The translations under genes were made by a program, and so were the position numbers. The notes under the pieces were generated by a model, which made no database searches, was not told the DNA's origin, and saw nothing but the letters and a program-made list of their open reading frames with translations. DNA of 64,000 nucleotides from Ignavibacteriae bacterium HGW-Ignavibacteriae-4 (GTDB lineage: Bacteria; Bacteroidota; Ignavibacteria; Kapaibacteriales; UBA2268), in assembly GCA_002839765.1 (NCBI GenBank), contig PGYR01000014.1:45179-109178 (forward strand). The letters run 5' to 3'. Position 1 is the stretch's first letter. Each line of letters opens with the position of its first letter. Below, in pieces: positions 1 through 8,420 of this stretch.

Positions 1-782
1 AAGTCTTTCAGGTATTCAGCGGTTAGCTCATACACACCCGTTTCTGAGATTCTTATTTTGAACCAGCTACCAGAACTAAGTTCATCTTCTGATTGAATCT
101 TATTAGCTTTAGTTTGTTTTTCTATATCGTTTCTGAAGAAAAATTGTTCATCGGAAACTGTCCAGTTTTTAGCAATATTTGCATTTAAGAAGTTATTACT
201 TAGATTGTTTTTGTTATGTTTTCCTTTTGTAGTGATTGCTTTACTATCGAAAAGAATAGTAATTTTCACATATTCTGGTATTTCGATTGATTTTGAAAAA
301 GGATTATATTTAGCATTAATTATATTTAGAGTAGCAGTATATTTATCTCTGCTTATACCATTATACTCTATATTAGCCCACTCATCAACAGATCTATTCA
401 TATAGGCTCTTCTATCTATTTGGGTTTCATCTTCCTTTCCCAACATATAAACAGGAGCAATAATGCCGCTAACAGATTTGATTGGGCCGACTTCAATATT
501 TTGAATTTTATAACCAGTAGGTGATGGTACTATGAAGGCTTTTTTTGTAACTATAAGCTGGGGGAATCCAGCTTTCTCTAGTATGTTTCCTGCTTCTTCG
601 AATATAGGTTGAGTGTATTCTGTATCATTTATAGTAATTATATTTTTAGAAACTAATTCGGGAGTATATACTATAGTCAATGAATTAGCAGTAGAACTTA
701 TAATTTCAGTTTTCGCCGAGGCGTTAAAACTAAATAATATTAGAGTTACTATTGATAGAATTGATTTCGATTTTAGATTCAT
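1..782 (-). CDS. N-terminal part of a PorU/gingipain-type C25 protease (partial, runs off the window)
   Basis: The minus frame is open from an ATG at 782 to the window edge, giving about 260 residues. It begins with a signal peptide (MNLKSKSILS then a hydrophobic run ending FSFNASA). The last visible part, around residues 240-260, reads GSWFKIRISETGVYEL, which matches the conserved segment just before the catalytic region of peptidase C25 proteins such as PorU, the sortase that cleaves T9SS sorting domains at the cell surface. The catalytic Cys/His lie outside the window, so the family is inferred from this motif, the N-terminal layout and the T9SS cargo genes elsewhere here. It could be another C25 cargo protease instead of PorU. 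Confidence 0.62.
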   Translation of the reverse strand, partial: MNLKSKSILSIVTLILFSFNASAKTEIISSTANSLTIVYTPELVSKNIITINDTEYTQPIFEEAGNILEKAGFPQLIVTKKAFIVPSPTGYKIQNIEVGPIKSVSGIIAPVYMLGKEDETQIDRRAYMNRSVDEWANIEYNGISRDKYTATLNIINAKYNPFSKSIEIPEYVKITILFDSKAITTKGKHNKNNLSNNFLNANIAKNWTVSDEQFFFRNDIEKQTKANKIQSEDELSSGSWFKIRISETGVYELTAEYLKD

Positions 783-946
783 ATTAATACCCAAATTACA
801 CAATGTATAATCTACAAAAGTTTTTCGACATAATTTATTTTAAAATGGTACTAATAATAATAGGCATTGGTTGTTTATTTGACATTCTCTTTAACTATAA
901 ACTCATAAAACGTAAAAAAGTTACAGCTGAATGGATTTTTTATGAG

Positions 947-991
947 AAAAAAAAGATGCCTTACTAACGGGGGGAATTGTCAGCAAGGCAT
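947..991 (-). terminator. Rho-independent terminator downstream of tRNA-Gly
   Basis: On the minus strand a 13-bp stem (arms 979-991 and 956-968, two G-U pairs) closes a C-rich loop and is followed by a run of eight T. It lies about 35 nt past the tRNA 3' end and would end that transcript; it may also insulate the protease gene that follows on the same strand. Confidence 0.8.
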
Positions 992-1023
992 GCAGCATAA
1001 AAAGGAAGTTACGACTTACGTCG

Positions 1024-1099
1024 TAGAGCAAGAGACGAGATTCGAACTCGCGACCCCAACCTTGGCAAGGTTGTGCTCTACCAGCTGAGCTACTCCTGT
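1024..1099 (-). tRNA. tRNA-Gly (anticodon GCC)
   Basis: The minus strand folds into a full cloverleaf: D arm GCTC/GAGC, anticodon stem CAACC/GGTTG with loop TTGCCAA (anticodon GCC), five-base variable loop, T arm GCGAG/CTCGT with TTCGAAT loop, and discriminator T as usual for bacterial tRNA-Gly. The 3' end is encoded as CTA, so CCA must be added after transcription. The acceptor stem is odd: the first pair is A1-C72, a mismatch, and the fourth is G-U. A terminator follows directly. Confidence 0.93.
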
Positions 1100-1235
1100 T
1101 ATGAGATATTTTTGAACTGACAAAATATTTTTAATACTTTTTTGAATTTAGTTTGTAAGTGGCTTGATGCCGTGGAGTTAATTTTCATTTTTTTTATTCA
1201 CAAAACTAAGAAAAGAATATTAGTTTAAATTTATC

Positions 1236-1243
1236 TATATTTG
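1236..1243 (+). promoter_or_regulatory. Candidate -7 promoter box TATATTTG
   Basis: It matches the Bacteroidota -7 consensus TAnnTTTG and sits 31 nt before the start codon of the S9 peptidase gene, a good distance for a short leader. No clear -33 element is visible. Confidence 0.45.
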
Positions 1244-1274
1244 TGAAGTCTGTTTAACTAATAAAAAAAACATT

Positions 1275-3323
1275 ATGAGATATATACTATTATTACTAAT
1301 TCTTATGCAAGGAGTTGTAATATCACAAGATGGATTGGTGAAATTAGCGGATAAAGATAGACATGCTTTTAGTCCAGAGGATTTATTATCTATGAAAAGA
1401 CTGAGTGATATGCAGTTATCACCAGATAATAAAACACTCCTATTTAGTATGAAAACACCTAATCTAAAAACTAATGCATCTGTAAACGATTTATATATAG
1501 TTGACTTAGCTTCCAATAAGATGACACAACTAACAGATACTGAGGAAAGTGAATCAAACGCTAGATGGTCAAATGATGGAAAGAAGATTTATTTCCTATC
1601 CAGTAAGATGGGAGCTCCACAAGTATATGAGATGGACTATGCAACTAAAAATTCAAAAGCTATAAGTGCAGTTGCAAATGGTGTTTCTAATATGAGTATC
1701 AGCCCAAAAGGAGATAATATCTTGTTCACTACAGAAGTAGAAGTAAGAAAAAGTATTGAGAAGGAATACTCACAATATACTAGTTTCAATGCTCTGAAAT
1801 ATAGTTCATTGCCTACTAGACATTGGGACACCTGGGAAGATGACAAAGCTTCTCATGTCCATTATATGCCAATACAAGGTGGCAGACCAATAGATATAAT
1901 GGAAGGCGATAAGAATGATAGTCCTCTATTGCCGTTCGGTGGTGGTGAGCAAATAGCTTGGTCACCAGAAGGTACAGAAATAGCATATACAAGTAAAAAA
2001 GTAAATAATCCTGCTCGTAGTACTAACTCAGATATCTATTTATATGATATTAGAACTAAAACAACGAAAAACATAACAGAAGGAATGGTTGGGTATGATA
2101 AAGACCCGGTTTACTCACCTGATGGTAAATGGATTGCTTTTCATAGTCAGAAAAGACCTGGTTTCGAAGCTGATAAAGTAAGATTAATGCTTTACGATAG
2201 AGCAACTGGTGTAATCAAAGAGATGTTAACTGAATTTGATCAATGGATCGAGGCACTAGTTTGGTCACCTGATAGTAAGACTATTTATTTTAATTCAGGT
2301 TCGAAAGGAAGAGTTCACATTTATAGCCTTGACATTGCTACTAATAAGCAAACTCAAATTACTAATGATAAAACTGATGATGACCAAGGCTTGACAATTT
2401 CATCTGATGGAAATATGTTGGTATTTGGAAGAAGTAGTACTACTTATCCGACTGACTATTATACAATTGATTTGGCAACAAAGAAAATAGATAGAAAAAC
2501 AAAGGTTAATGACTTTTTACTAATTAAGTTACATGATGTAAATATTGAAGAAAGATGGGTAGAAGCAACTGATGGTGAGAAAATTCAAACTTGGGTTTTA
2601 TATCCTCCCAACTTTGATAAAACTAAAAAATATCCAATGATAACTTATTGTCAAGGAGGCCCACAAGGGACTATTAGCAATTATTTCAGTTACAGATGGA
2701 ATCTCTATTTAATGGCATCTCAAGGTTATATAGTTTGTGCACCAAACAGACGTGGTATGCCGGGTTTCGGTCAGAAATGGAATGATGATATAAGTAAGGA
2801 TTGGAACGGTCAAGCCATGGAAGATATATTAGCAGCAACAGACAATCTAATCGCAGAAAGTTTTGTTGATAAAAACAATGTAGCTGCCGTTGGTGCTAGC
2901 TATGGTGGTTATACTGTTTATTGGTTGGAAGGTAATGATGGTGGACGATTCAAGGCCTTTATTGCCCATTGTGGTGTCTTCGATTTAACTTCTATGTATG
3001 GTTCTACTGAAGAGTTGTTTTTCCCAGATTGGGAATTTGGTGGACCATATTGGGATGATGACAATGAAGACATATACGAGGAGCAATCTCCTCATAAATA
3101 TGTAAACAACTGGGATTCGCCGATTTTAATAATTACTGGAATGAAAGATTTCAGAGTGCCATATACTCAGAGTTTGGAAGCATACACTGCTGCTCAGCTA
3201 AAAGGTCTTGACTCAGAATTATTGGTCTTCCCTGATGAGAATCACTGGGTATTGAGTTTGCAAAATGCAATAGTTTGGCAGAGTGAGTTCTTCGGATTTT
3301 TAAAGAAACATCTGAAAAATTAA
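1275..3323 (+). CDS. Secreted S9-family serine peptidase (dipeptidyl/acylaminoacyl peptidase type)
   Basis: The 682-residue protein starts with a signal peptide (about residues 1-18, ending VVIS). Residues about 25-420 contain repeated WSPDG/YSPDGKWIAF blades typical of the S9 beta-propeller. The C-terminal alpha/beta hydrolase domain carries GASYGGY with nucleophile Ser542, Asp625 in GMKDFRVPY and His657 in DENHW, a complete S9 triad. The family removes di- or oligopeptides or blocked residues from peptide N-termini; location is likely periplasmic or surface. It lacks an obvious T9SS sorting domain. A TAnnTTTG box lies upstream and a terminator lies inside the neighbouring opposite-strand gene, so it is probably transcribed alone. 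Confidence 0.92.
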   Translation: MRYILLLLILMQGVVISQDGLVKLADKDRHAFSPEDLLSMKRLSDMQLSPDNKTLLFSMKTPNLKTNASVNDLYIVDLASNKMTQLTDTEESESNARWSNDGKKIYFLSSKMGAPQVYEMDYATKNSKAISAVANGVSNMSISPKGDNILFTTEVEVRKSIEKEYSQYTSFNALKYSSLPTRHWDTWEDDKASHVHYMPIQGGRPIDIMEGDKNDSPLLPFGGGEQIAWSPEGTEIAYTSKKVNNPARSTNSDIYLYDIRTKTTKNITEGMVGYDKDPVYSPDGKWIAFHSQKRPGFEADKVRLMLYDRATGVIKEMLTEFDQWIEALVWSPDSKTIYFNSGSKGRVHIYSLDIATNKQTQITNDKTDDDQGLTISSDGNMLVFGRSSTTYPTDYYTIDLATKKIDRKTKVNDFLLIKLHDVNIEERWVEATDGEKIQTWVLYPPNFDKTKKYPMITYCQGGPQGTISNYFSYRWNLYLMASQGYIVCAPNRRGMPGFGQKWNDDISKDWNGQAMEDILAATDNLIAESFVDKNNVAAVGASYGGYTVYWLEGNDGGRFKAFIAHCGVFDLTSMYGSTEELFFPDWEFGGPYWDDDNEDIYEEQSPHKYVNNWDSPILIITGMKDFRVPYTQSLEAYTAAQLKGLDSELLVFPDENHWVLSLQNAIVWQSEFFGFLKKHLKN

Positions 3324-3324
3324 T

Positions 3325-4284
3325 CTAACCTCTCAAAAATACGAAGTATAGATAAACTATATAAATGATAATATAAATTACTCCATCTGCTTTTGCGATG
3401 GAGTATTTTTTTCCCATTGTCATAGATAAGATAAGTATTACACTCGCAAAAGCAGTTACAGCAATATCAACATTACTTATTTCAGGGAAAGGTAAATCAC
3501 GTATAAATGCACTAATACCTAATATCCAAAGTAGATTGAAAATATTAGACCCTACTATGTTTCCTACTGCTATATCAGAGTTACCTTTTTTAGCAGCGAC
3601 TACAGAAGTTGCTAATTCTGGTAAAGAAGTTCCTAGGGAGATAATAGTCAGACCAACAAACGATTCTGATAAACCATAGTAACTAGCAAATTGGATAGAA
3701 CCATCTACAACCCATTTTCCACCAAAAAACATAGCTAATATACCTATAGTGACATATAAATACGATTTTGGAAGTGATAATTCACTTTCTACCTCATCAA
3801 AAATATCCTTATCGTCTTTAGCTAGTGTATATATATAAGCTAAGAATAACAAAAAGAATACTAGTAATACGAGTCCTTCATATTTTGATATTTGTAAACT
3901 TGAGTCGGAAGTAAATAAGTTTGTATTTGCTAAGAATCCAACAAGAAATACAGCAATTAATGTAAAAGGTATTTCAGAAAATATTGTACTTTTTTTTAGG
4001 GGTAAGTTACTTATTAGTGCAGAGATACCAAGTATTAGAAATATATTAGCAATATTACTCCCAAGTACATTCCCAATTGCAATATCTGAACTACCATTAA
4101 AACTTGCTAATATATTAATAACAAGCTCAGGTGCCGACGTACCGAATGAAACTATAGTCAAACCAATTACTAAATCTGAAATATTGAATTTTTTAGCTAT
4201 AGAAGAAGCTCCATCTACAAGGAAGTCTGCTCCTTTGATTAGCATTATAAATCCAATTACAAAAAGTATAATAGTTAATATCAT
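3325..4284 (-). CDS. Na+/Ca2+ exchanger family protein (YrbG/CaxA type)
   Basis: This 319-residue membrane protein shows the two inverted alpha-repeats of the Ca2+:cation antiporter superfamily: SFGTSAPELV (Glu53) followed by GNVLGSNIAN, and SLGTSLPELA followed by GNIVGSNIFN. About ten hydrophobic segments are visible with a short charged loop (KDDKDIFDEVESE) between the halves. The family exchanges Ca2+ for Na+ across the inner membrane; direction and ions are inferred. Its start codon lies 3 nt after the stop of kdsA, so the two are probably co-transcribed. Its 3' end doubles as the terminator of the convergent peptidase gene. Confidence 0.92.
   Translation of the reverse strand: MILTIILFVIGFIMLIKGADFLVDGASSIAKKFNISDLVIGLTIVSFGTSAPELVINILASFNGSSDIAIGNVLGSNIANIFLILGISALISNLPLKKSTIFSEIPFTLIAVFLVGFLANTNLFTSDSSLQISKYEGLVLLVFFLLFLAYIYTLAKDDKDIFDEVESELSLPKSYLYVTIGILAMFFGGKWVVDGSIQFASYYGLSESFVGLTIISLGTSLPELATSVVAAKKGNSDIAVGNIVGSNIFNLLWILGISAFIRDLPFPEISNVDIAVTAFASVILILSMTMGKKYSIAKADGVIYIIIYIVYLYFVFLRG
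3379..3412 (+). terminator. Rho-independent terminator of the S9 peptidase gene, inside the opposite-strand exchanger CDS
   Basis: The plus strand has arms TACTCCATC (3379-3387) and GATGGAGTA (3397-3405), an inner GC-tttt-GC, and then seven T. It begins 56 nt after the peptidase stop. On the minus strand the same bases encode the C-terminal residues of the exchanger. Confidence 0.72.
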
Positions 4285-4287
4285 AGA

Positions 4288-5058
4288 TTATTTTAGAGCT
4301 TGATGAATTTTAACTAAATTTGCTACGAAATTATCTGCTTCTGCCAAAGGCAATTGTGTTGCAGAATCACTTTTAGCTGACTTTGGGTCTGGGTGTGTTT
4401 CAAAAAATACACCATTTACACCAGTCGCAACAGCTGCTTTAGCAAGTGCTGGTATAAACTGAGGTAAACCACCCGATTGTACTCCTATAGAAGGTTGTTG
4501 CAAAGAATGAGTAGCATCATATACTACTGGATAGTTAAATTGCTTCATAATGAGTAATGAACGGAAATCTACCACTAAATCATTATAACCAAAGAAAGTA
4601 CCTCTCTCAGTCAACCAAATCTTATCATTACCAGTAGAAGCGACTTTCTCAGCAGCTTTACCCATATCAATTGGAGACATGAATTGTCCTTTTTTGATAT
4701 TTATAATCTTACCTGTCTCCCCTGCTGCAACTAGTAAATCTGTTTGGCGAGCTAAGAAGGCTGGGACTTGAATACAATCAACATATTTTGCGGCTAATTT
4801 TGCTTCCTCTACAGTATGGAAGTCAGTTATCGTTTCTAAGCTATATTTTTGACCGATATCAGCCATATAGCCTAATGCCTTTTCGTCACCTATACCAGTG
4901 AAAGAACTAATGCTTGTTCTATTTGCTTTCTTGTATGATGCTTTAAAATATAATTTAACATCATATTTTTTAGCTATTTTTGTTAATTCAGATGCGGTCT
5001 CGTCTAACATTTCTTTCGATTCTGCTAAACATGGACCAGCAATTATAAAAAGACTCAT
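4288..5058 (-). CDS. kdsA: 3-deoxy-8-phosphooctulonate synthase (Kdo-8-P synthase)
   Basis: KdsA condenses phosphoenolpyruvate with arabinose 5-phosphate to Kdo-8-phosphate, the precursor of the lipopolysaccharide inner-core sugar Kdo, in the cytoplasm. The 256-residue frame opens with MSLFIIAGPC, then shows ASYKKANRTS, QVPAFLARQTDL, KKGQFMSP, TERGTFFGYN, DATHS and ETHPDP. It resembles the short Aquifex-type enzyme, and Cys10 in AGPC marks the metal-dependent class, unlike the metal-free E. coli enzyme, which has Asn there. I chose the ATG at 5058 because homologues begin only a few residues before IAGPC; the frame stays open far upstream but that part overlaps comB. The exchanger follows after 3 nt. 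Confidence 0.95.
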   Translation of the reverse strand: MSLFIIAGPCLAESKEMLDETASELTKIAKKYDVKLYFKASYKKANRTSISSFTGIGDEKALGYMADIGQKYSLETITDFHTVEEAKLAAKYVDCIQVPAFLARQTDLLVAAGETGKIINIKKGQFMSPIDMGKAAEKVASTGNDKIWLTERGTFFGYNDLVVDFRSLLIMKQFNYPVVYDATHSLQQPSIGVQSGGLPQFIPALAKAAVATGVNGVFFETHPDPKSAKSDSATQLPLAEADNFVANLVKIHQALK

Positions 5059-5779
5059 GGCTACTTTAGATTTATTTACAGTTACTAATAAATATTCTGG
5101 ATTTGAATTCAAATCCACCGACACTGTTATACTCATTGATATATTCAGAGCAAGTTCGACAATTGTTACTGCTTTCGGCAACGGAGTAAAAGAAATAATC
5201 CCTTGCGTAGAAATAGAACAAGTATTGAATATCAAGAACAAAAATAGTGAAATTTTAGCTGCTTGTGAAAGAAATGGTGAAAAAATTGTTGGATTTGATT
5301 TAGACAATTCACCTGTTTCATTCGATAATTGTTTATTAAAAAATAAAACAATTGCTATATCTACAACTAACTGTACCAAAGCAATAGAGATAGCAAAAGA
5401 GACAAAAGAAATAATATTTGCAGCTTTTCTAAATATTGATGCAATTATCAAATATTTAATTGATAATCTTATGAAAATAAAAAGATGCGTAATACTTTGT
5501 GCAGGTAATAATACTGAGGAAAGTGAAGAAGATAATCTATTTGCAACTGAGTTGATATTCAATTTGAATAATAAGATTAGTCTAAACTTAGATGAACGCA
5601 GTAAGAGTTTATTATCAGAAAGAGAAGACTTAGAAAAGACTCTTTATAAATTGACAAATAGTAAACATGCGAAGAGATTAATAAGTATAGAAAAAAGAAA
5701 AGATATAGATTTCTCGTTAATTTTTAATAAATTTGATTGCGTGCCTATATACGCAAATCGCAGCATAAAGATAAAATAA
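5057..5779 (+). CDS. ComB-like 2-phosphosulfolactate phosphatase family protein
   Basis: The 240-residue frame contains DIFRASSTIVTAFGNGV, GFDLDNSPVSF, STTNCTKAI and CAGNN, the conserved blocks of the ComB family. ComB removes phosphate from 2-phosphosulfolactate in coenzyme M synthesis in archaea; many bacteria without coenzyme M carry a homologue whose substrate is unsettled, so only the family is claimed. The ATG at 5057 aligns with family N-termini, and the frame upstream of it is kdsA antisense. That ATG overlaps the kdsA ATG on the other strand within one CATG. The next gene, ftsK, begins 16 nt after its stop. Confidence 0.83.
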   Translation: MATLDLFTVTNKYSGFEFKSTDTVILIDIFRASSTIVTAFGNGVKEIIPCVEIEQVLNIKNKNSEILAACERNGEKIVGFDLDNSPVSFDNCLLKNKTIAISTTNCTKAIEIAKETKEIIFAAFLNIDAIIKYLIDNLMKIKRCVILCAGNNTEESEEDNLFATELIFNLNNKISLNLDERSKSLLSEREDLEKTLYKLTNSKHAKRLISIEKRKDIDFSLIFNKFDCVPIYANRSIKIK

Positions 5780-5794
5780 TTTCGTGGGGAAAAA

Positions 5795-8389
5795 ATGGCA
5801 GCCTTCTTTAAAGGTAGCAAAAGCAAGTCAAAAGCTAAAGATGATAGCAATGGTTATACAAAACAGATACGATTACTTTCGGTTCTACTGTTTATTGTTT
5901 CATTATTCTTGTTCATAGCACTTATTTCTTATTCATTCGAAGATGAATCAACTATTCAAATGGAATCATCGGCTATTGTTGGTTTAGTAACTGGTGATGA
6001 GATAGCACAGATTAAAGCCGAATCTGTCCAAAATTGGCTCGGTATCGTTGGTGCATACATTTCATATTATATATATAATAAGACTTTCGGTTTTATTGCT
6101 ATTTTAATACCATTCATCTTATTCAGGTGGGGTTATGATTTGTTGAAGCATAGTACTATAACTAAACCAAACCTGAGAGACACACTATTTTATTTGCTTG
6201 GTGCATTAGTATTTAGTGGACTTATGGGGACTATCTTTTCACTAGATTGGATATCACCATTCCCCAAAGAATGGGCTGGTTCTATTGGACTTTATTTATC
6301 TTTTATGTTGACTAATCTATTAGGTTCCATTGGCTCATTCTTAATATTTTTTATTGGTTTAGTGACATTTATAATATTCGGATTCAAATTAAATACCGAG
6401 AAACTCTACGAAGGTACTCTTGCTATTTTCGATAGTGCTAAAGATAAAATGCTCGAAAAAACTGAGTCTATCAAAGATTCTGCTATCAACGTAATAAATA
6501 GAGATAAAGCGGAAGTAGAAGGTGAAGAATCACCTATTACTGAGAAAAAGAAAAAAGCTAGTAATTCAAAAAATAAATTAGATATCAACGACCCTGAATA
6601 TTTAAAACTTTCTAATAAAGAAAAAGAAGAACTATTAATTAGAAAAGTAGCAGAGGCAGAGAACCCTACTGAAGAATATTATACTCGTAAATCTGTTACT
6701 TTGTCCAGAGATTCTGATATGATAGAAGATCAAGAAATTGATATAGAAAAGAAAGCCGACTTAGAGATGACTTTGAATCTAAATCAAGATGACAAATCTG
6801 AAAGTACAAGTTCGGTAAATAGTGATTTTGTAAGAGCCGCAAATCCAGTTACCATTAACGATTTGGACGATGAGCCAGACAGCCCGATTTGTACTTATAT
6901 CCACGATGAAAAAATAGATTATACACCACCAGGTTTGGATTTATTAGAGCAAAACTATGATGTAGTTGAAGTATCTGAAGCAGAGTTAAAAATGAATGCT
7001 GAGATACTTAGAGAAAAATTAGAGACATTTAATATAACAATAGAAAACCTAAGTGTTACACCAGGACCTGTCGTTACTCAATATGAATTTGTACCCGCAG
7101 CTGGTATTAAAATCAGTAAAATTGAAAATCTATCTGATGATTTAGCAATGGCATTGAAAGCGAAAGGTATCAGGATAATTGCCCCTATACCTGGCAAAGG
7201 TACAGTTGGTATAGAAATTCCTAACTCTAATCCTTCGATGGTATCTTTCACAAGTGTTGTAAATACTAAAAAATACAGAGAATCTAACCAGTATTTGCCA
7301 TTAGCATTAGGTAAAACTATTAGCGGTGAAGCATTTATAGCTGATTTGGCAAAAATGCCTCATTTACTAATTGCAGGTTCTACTGGCTCAGGTAAATCTG
7401 TTGGTATAAATACTATTATAGCATCTCTTTTATATCAGAAAATGCCTGATGAATTGAAATTCGTAATTATTGACCCTAAAAAAGTAGAATTAACGCAATA
7501 TTCTGCATTATCAAATCACTTTATGGCTTGTTCGCCAGATGTAAAGGATATTATTATAACTGATCCAGAGGATGCTGTTTCCGTACTTAAATCTCTAGTA
7601 CTCGAGATGGAGGAACGCTATACAATCCTTTCTAACGTAGGTCAAAGAAACATAGTAGATTATAATGCAAAAGTGAAAGAAGGAAAATTAGATGGCGACA
7701 CGAGTATGAAACATAGACACATGCCGTATATCGTCTGCGTAATAGATGAGTTAGCGGATTTGATGCTAACTGCTTCCAAAGAGATAGAAACACCAATTAT
7801 ACGTCTTGCTCAGATGGCTAGGGCTGTAGGTATTCACTTGATACTAGCTACACAAAGACCAAGTGTGAACGTAATCACTGGTATTATCAAAGCCAACTTC
7901 CCGGCTAGGATTGGGTATCTTGTGGCTTCAAAAATTGACTCAAGAACTATCTTGGATATGAGTGGTTCAGAATCGCTATTAGGTAATGGCGATTTATTAT
8001 ACTTATCACCTGGAACTCCAAAACCAATTAGGGTACAGAACTCATACATTTCTACTGACGAAATAGAAAGAATATGCGAACATATTCAGAATCAAAAAGG
8101 ATATTCTATGCCTTATCAATTGCCAAGTACTATTCTAAAAAATAGACAAAGTGCAAATGATTATGATTCTTCTGATAGAGATGATTTATTCGAAGAGGCC
8201 GGAAGAATGATAATAGATTCTCAAAACTGCTCTGTTTCTATGTTACAAAGAAAGCTGAAGGTTGGATATGCCCGTGCTGGTAAAATAGTCGATGAATTAG
8301 AAAATGCTGGAGTAGTTGGTCCCCATAATGGCTCTAAACCAAGAGATGTTTATATGGAAAGTCTATCTGAATTTGATGCTATTTTATAA
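5795..8389 (+). CDS. ftsK: DNA translocase FtsK/SpoIIIE
   Basis: FtsK is a membrane-anchored, septum-located DNA pump that clears and resolves chromosome termini during division. The 864-residue protein has four hydrophobic segments in residues about 28-198, a charged linker (about 200-370), the alpha/beta motor with Walker A GSTGSGKS at 528-535, Walker B region CVIDELADLM and ATQRPSVNVITG, and a C-terminal winged-helix gamma domain (CSVSMLQRKLKVGYARAG) that in E. coli reads KOPS sequences. The length and order are normal for the family. A GTGGGGA stretch lies before the ATG. recN follows after 31 nt. Confidence 0.97.
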   Translation: MAAFFKGSKSKSKAKDDSNGYTKQIRLLSVLLFIVSLFLFIALISYSFEDESTIQMESSAIVGLVTGDEIAQIKAESVQNWLGIVGAYISYYIYNKTFGFIAILIPFILFRWGYDLLKHSTITKPNLRDTLFYLLGALVFSGLMGTIFSLDWISPFPKEWAGSIGLYLSFMLTNLLGSIGSFLIFFIGLVTFIIFGFKLNTEKLYEGTLAIFDSAKDKMLEKTESIKDSAINVINRDKAEVEGEESPITEKKKKASNSKNKLDINDPEYLKLSNKEKEELLIRKVAEAENPTEEYYTRKSVTLSRDSDMIEDQEIDIEKKADLEMTLNLNQDDKSESTSSVNSDFVRAANPVTINDLDDEPDSPICTYIHDEKIDYTPPGLDLLEQNYDVVEVSEAELKMNAEILREKLETFNITIENLSVTPGPVVTQYEFVPAAGIKISKIENLSDDLAMALKAKGIRIIAPIPGKGTVGIEIPNSNPSMVSFTSVVNTKKYRESNQYLPLALGKTISGEAFIADLAKMPHLLIAGSTGSGKSVGINTIIASLLYQKMPDELKFVIIDPKKVELTQYSALSNHFMACSPDVKDIIITDPEDAVSVLKSLVLEMEERYTILSNVGQRNIVDYNAKVKEGKLDGDTSMKHRHMPYIVCVIDELADLMLTASKEIETPIIRLAQMARAVGIHLILATQRPSVNVITGIIKANFPARIGYLVASKIDSRTILDMSGSESLLGNGDLLYLSPGTPKPIRVQNSYISTDEIERICEHIQNQKGYSMPYQLPSTILKNRQSANDYDSSDRDDLFEEAGRMIIDSQNCSVSMLQRKLKVGYARAGKIVDELENAGVVGPHNGSKPRDVYMESLSEFDAIL

Positions 8390-8420
8390 AGAATTTAAAG
8401 TTTATTCTTAAATTTAATTT

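Larger units (their letters stand above)
783..1274. other. Intergenic region carrying tRNA-Gly and its terminator
   Basis: This stretch has no convincing protein-coding frame. It holds a minus-strand tRNA-Gly, a strong minus-strand intrinsic terminator downstream of it, and a plus-strand TAnnTTTG box before the S9 peptidase gene. The rest is AT-rich spacer with nothing I recognise. Confidence 0.7.

Noticed and set aside
3398..3679. Plus-strand ORF opposite the exchanger
   Set aside because: It is a shadow frame of the well-supported antiporter and shows no protein motifs; the same holds for the many ORFs opposite other clear genes.
4898..5056. N-terminal extension of the comB-like frame
   Set aside because: It reads through kdsA antisense sequence and lacks family similarity; the ATG at 5057 matches family starts.
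4288..5562. 424-residue version of KdsA reaching far upstream
   Set aside because: The extra N-terminus is antisense to the comB-like gene, has no KdsA similarity, and homologues begin just before IAGPC at the ATG at 5058.
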